Source of the DNA: CAVWNR01 sp963756525
Lineage (GTDB): Bacteria; Actinomycetota; Actinomycetes; Mycobacteriales; Jatrophihabitantaceae
NCBI GenBank assembly: GCA_963756525.1
Contig: CAVWNR010000001.1
Coordinates: forward strand, 434,001-498,000
Reading direction: 5' to 3'
Length of the DNA: 64,000 nucleotides
Shown: positions 63,396 through 64,000 of the stretch, one piece after another
Numbering within the stretch: the stretch's first letter is position 1
How the letters are laid out: the number at the start of each line of letters is the position of its first letter
Translations under genes and position numbers: made by a program
The notes under the pieces: model-generated
Seen by the model: the letters and a program-made list of their open reading frames with translations, nothing else
Database searches by the model: none
What the model was told of the DNA's origin: nothing

Positions 63396-64000
63396 TCACC
63401 GCGCACCTCCGGGCGCGAGGTATTCGGGTGGTGCGAACGGTTCCAGCCCGACCTCTTCGCGCGGCGGACCGGACTCCCACGCGCGGCGAACATGGTCGAT
63501 TTCGCGCCGCCCGAGGCCGGGCAGTTGCGCAGCGACGGCGGCCACGACATCGGCGTACGGCGAGTCGGCCTCGGCAAGGGCGCGACGCAGCAGTTCGATG
63601 TCGGCGCGGTGCCCGTGCAGCAACCTTTCGCCGCGCGGGTGCAGCGCGGCGAAGTCGAGCATCATCGGCAGGTAGTCGGGCAGCTCGTCCTCGGTCGGGA
63701 TCAGGCCGGCGTCGCGGTATGCGGTCTTGACCACCACCATCGCCATGCCCCGCTTGCGCGTGTCGCCGTAGCGGTAGTACGTCAGGTAGAGCGCGCACCG
63801 GCGGCGCAGGTCGAAGGTGCGTACGTAGTGCGCCGCGACCTCGGACGGGTCGGTGCCGCGCAGCCAGCCGAGGAACCGACCGAACGCCTCGCGGGCCGGC
63901 TTCGGCCTGGTGTCGGCCGCCGCAGCGTCGAGTGCGTCCAGCCCGTCGAACAGCGCCGCGGTCGGGTATTGCAGCAGCACCGATGCGAGTTTGTACGTGG
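63396..64000 (-). CDS. narJ: Nitrate reductase chaperone NarJ (5' end outside window)
   Basis: The frame is open to the window edge (the last codons read TYKLASVLLQYPT), so the start is beyond base 64000. About 200 residues are visible. It is a NarJ/TorD-like all-helical chaperone with LLQYPTAAL, FDLRRRCALYLTYYRYGDTRKRGMAM and DELPDYLPMMLDFAA, a standard NarJ core. It loads the molybdenum cofactor into NarG before membrane attachment by NarI. narGH should lie just upstream. Confidence 0.94.
   Translation of the reverse strand, partial: TYKLASVLLQYPTAALFDGLDALDAAAADTRPKPAREAFGRFLGWLRGTDPSEVAAHYVRTFDLRRRCALYLTYYRYGDTRKRGMAMVVVKTAYRDAGLIPTEDELPDYLPMMLDFAALHPRGERLLHGHRADIELLRRALAEADSPYADVVAAVAAQLPGLGRREIDHVRRAWESGPPREEVGLEPFAPPEYLAPGGAR

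Overview
The window is the chromosome of a high-GC actinobacterium. It is gene-dense, with no gap above about 225 bp, many GTG/TTG starts and four-base ATGA/GTGA gene overlaps. Gene order closely follows the Mycobacterium tuberculosis Rv1437-Rv1488 backbone as I remember it: pgk-tpi-secG, the pentose-phosphate block, ctaB, ABC genes, sufR-suf, an ABC-F gene, acn, NlpC/P60, moxR-DUF58-VWA, fabG1-inhA-hemH, DUF3097, nfeD-SPFH. RbpA has zinc cysteines, as in non-mycobacterial actinobacteria, and SufB has no intein. A relative of Mycobacteriales/Frankiales-type actinobacteria fits; no species can be named.

Layout: 1-2095, lower glycolysis (pgk end, tpiA), secG and rbpA. 2180-8878, minus-strand pentose-phosphate operon tkt-tal-zwf-opcA-pgl. 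9022-15535, heme A synthesis (ctaB, ctaA), a DUF445 gene, a membrane-anchored unknown and an ABC-2 exporter. 15585-22822, a PlsC-type acyltransferase, then sufR-sufB-sufD-Rieske-sufC-sufS-sufU-sufT. 22836-26438, DUF427, ABC-F, a small HTH gene and a crotonase. 26539-36620 breaks the mycobacterial synteny: ABC exporter, FMN hydroxy-acid dehydrogenase, TetR-MFS efflux pair, and a sugar ABC system with a ROK regulator. 36769-52843 returns to the backbone: acnA, NlpC/P60, moxR block, fabG-inhA-hemH, DUF3097, nfeD-SPFH, then a nickel/cobalt permease. 52848-60065, Eis-type acetyltransferase, CPBP protease, YceI, thioesterase, and an uncharacterised group (unknown protein, esterase-like protein, ATP-grasp enzyme). 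60116-64000, citrate synthase, a TDT-family transporter and narI-narJ (narJ runs off the window).

The most unusual content is non-coding. (1) Two families of dispersed palindromic repeats occupy all four convergent gene junctions with room for one, plus one tandem junction; three copies also supply a gene's stop codon. (2) A 44-bp perfect palindrome lies inside the ctaA coding sequence, and a 26-bp repeat is shared by the tpiA 5' end and the acnA linker. (3) At least twelve genes and two short upstream ORFs look leaderless: an ANNNT-type -10 box ends 6-7 nt before the start codon. (4) Two tandem boxes resembling the nickel regulator Nur site lie upstream of the nickel/cobalt permease gene. 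I saw no tRNA, rRNA, CRISPR, insertion sequence or prophage.
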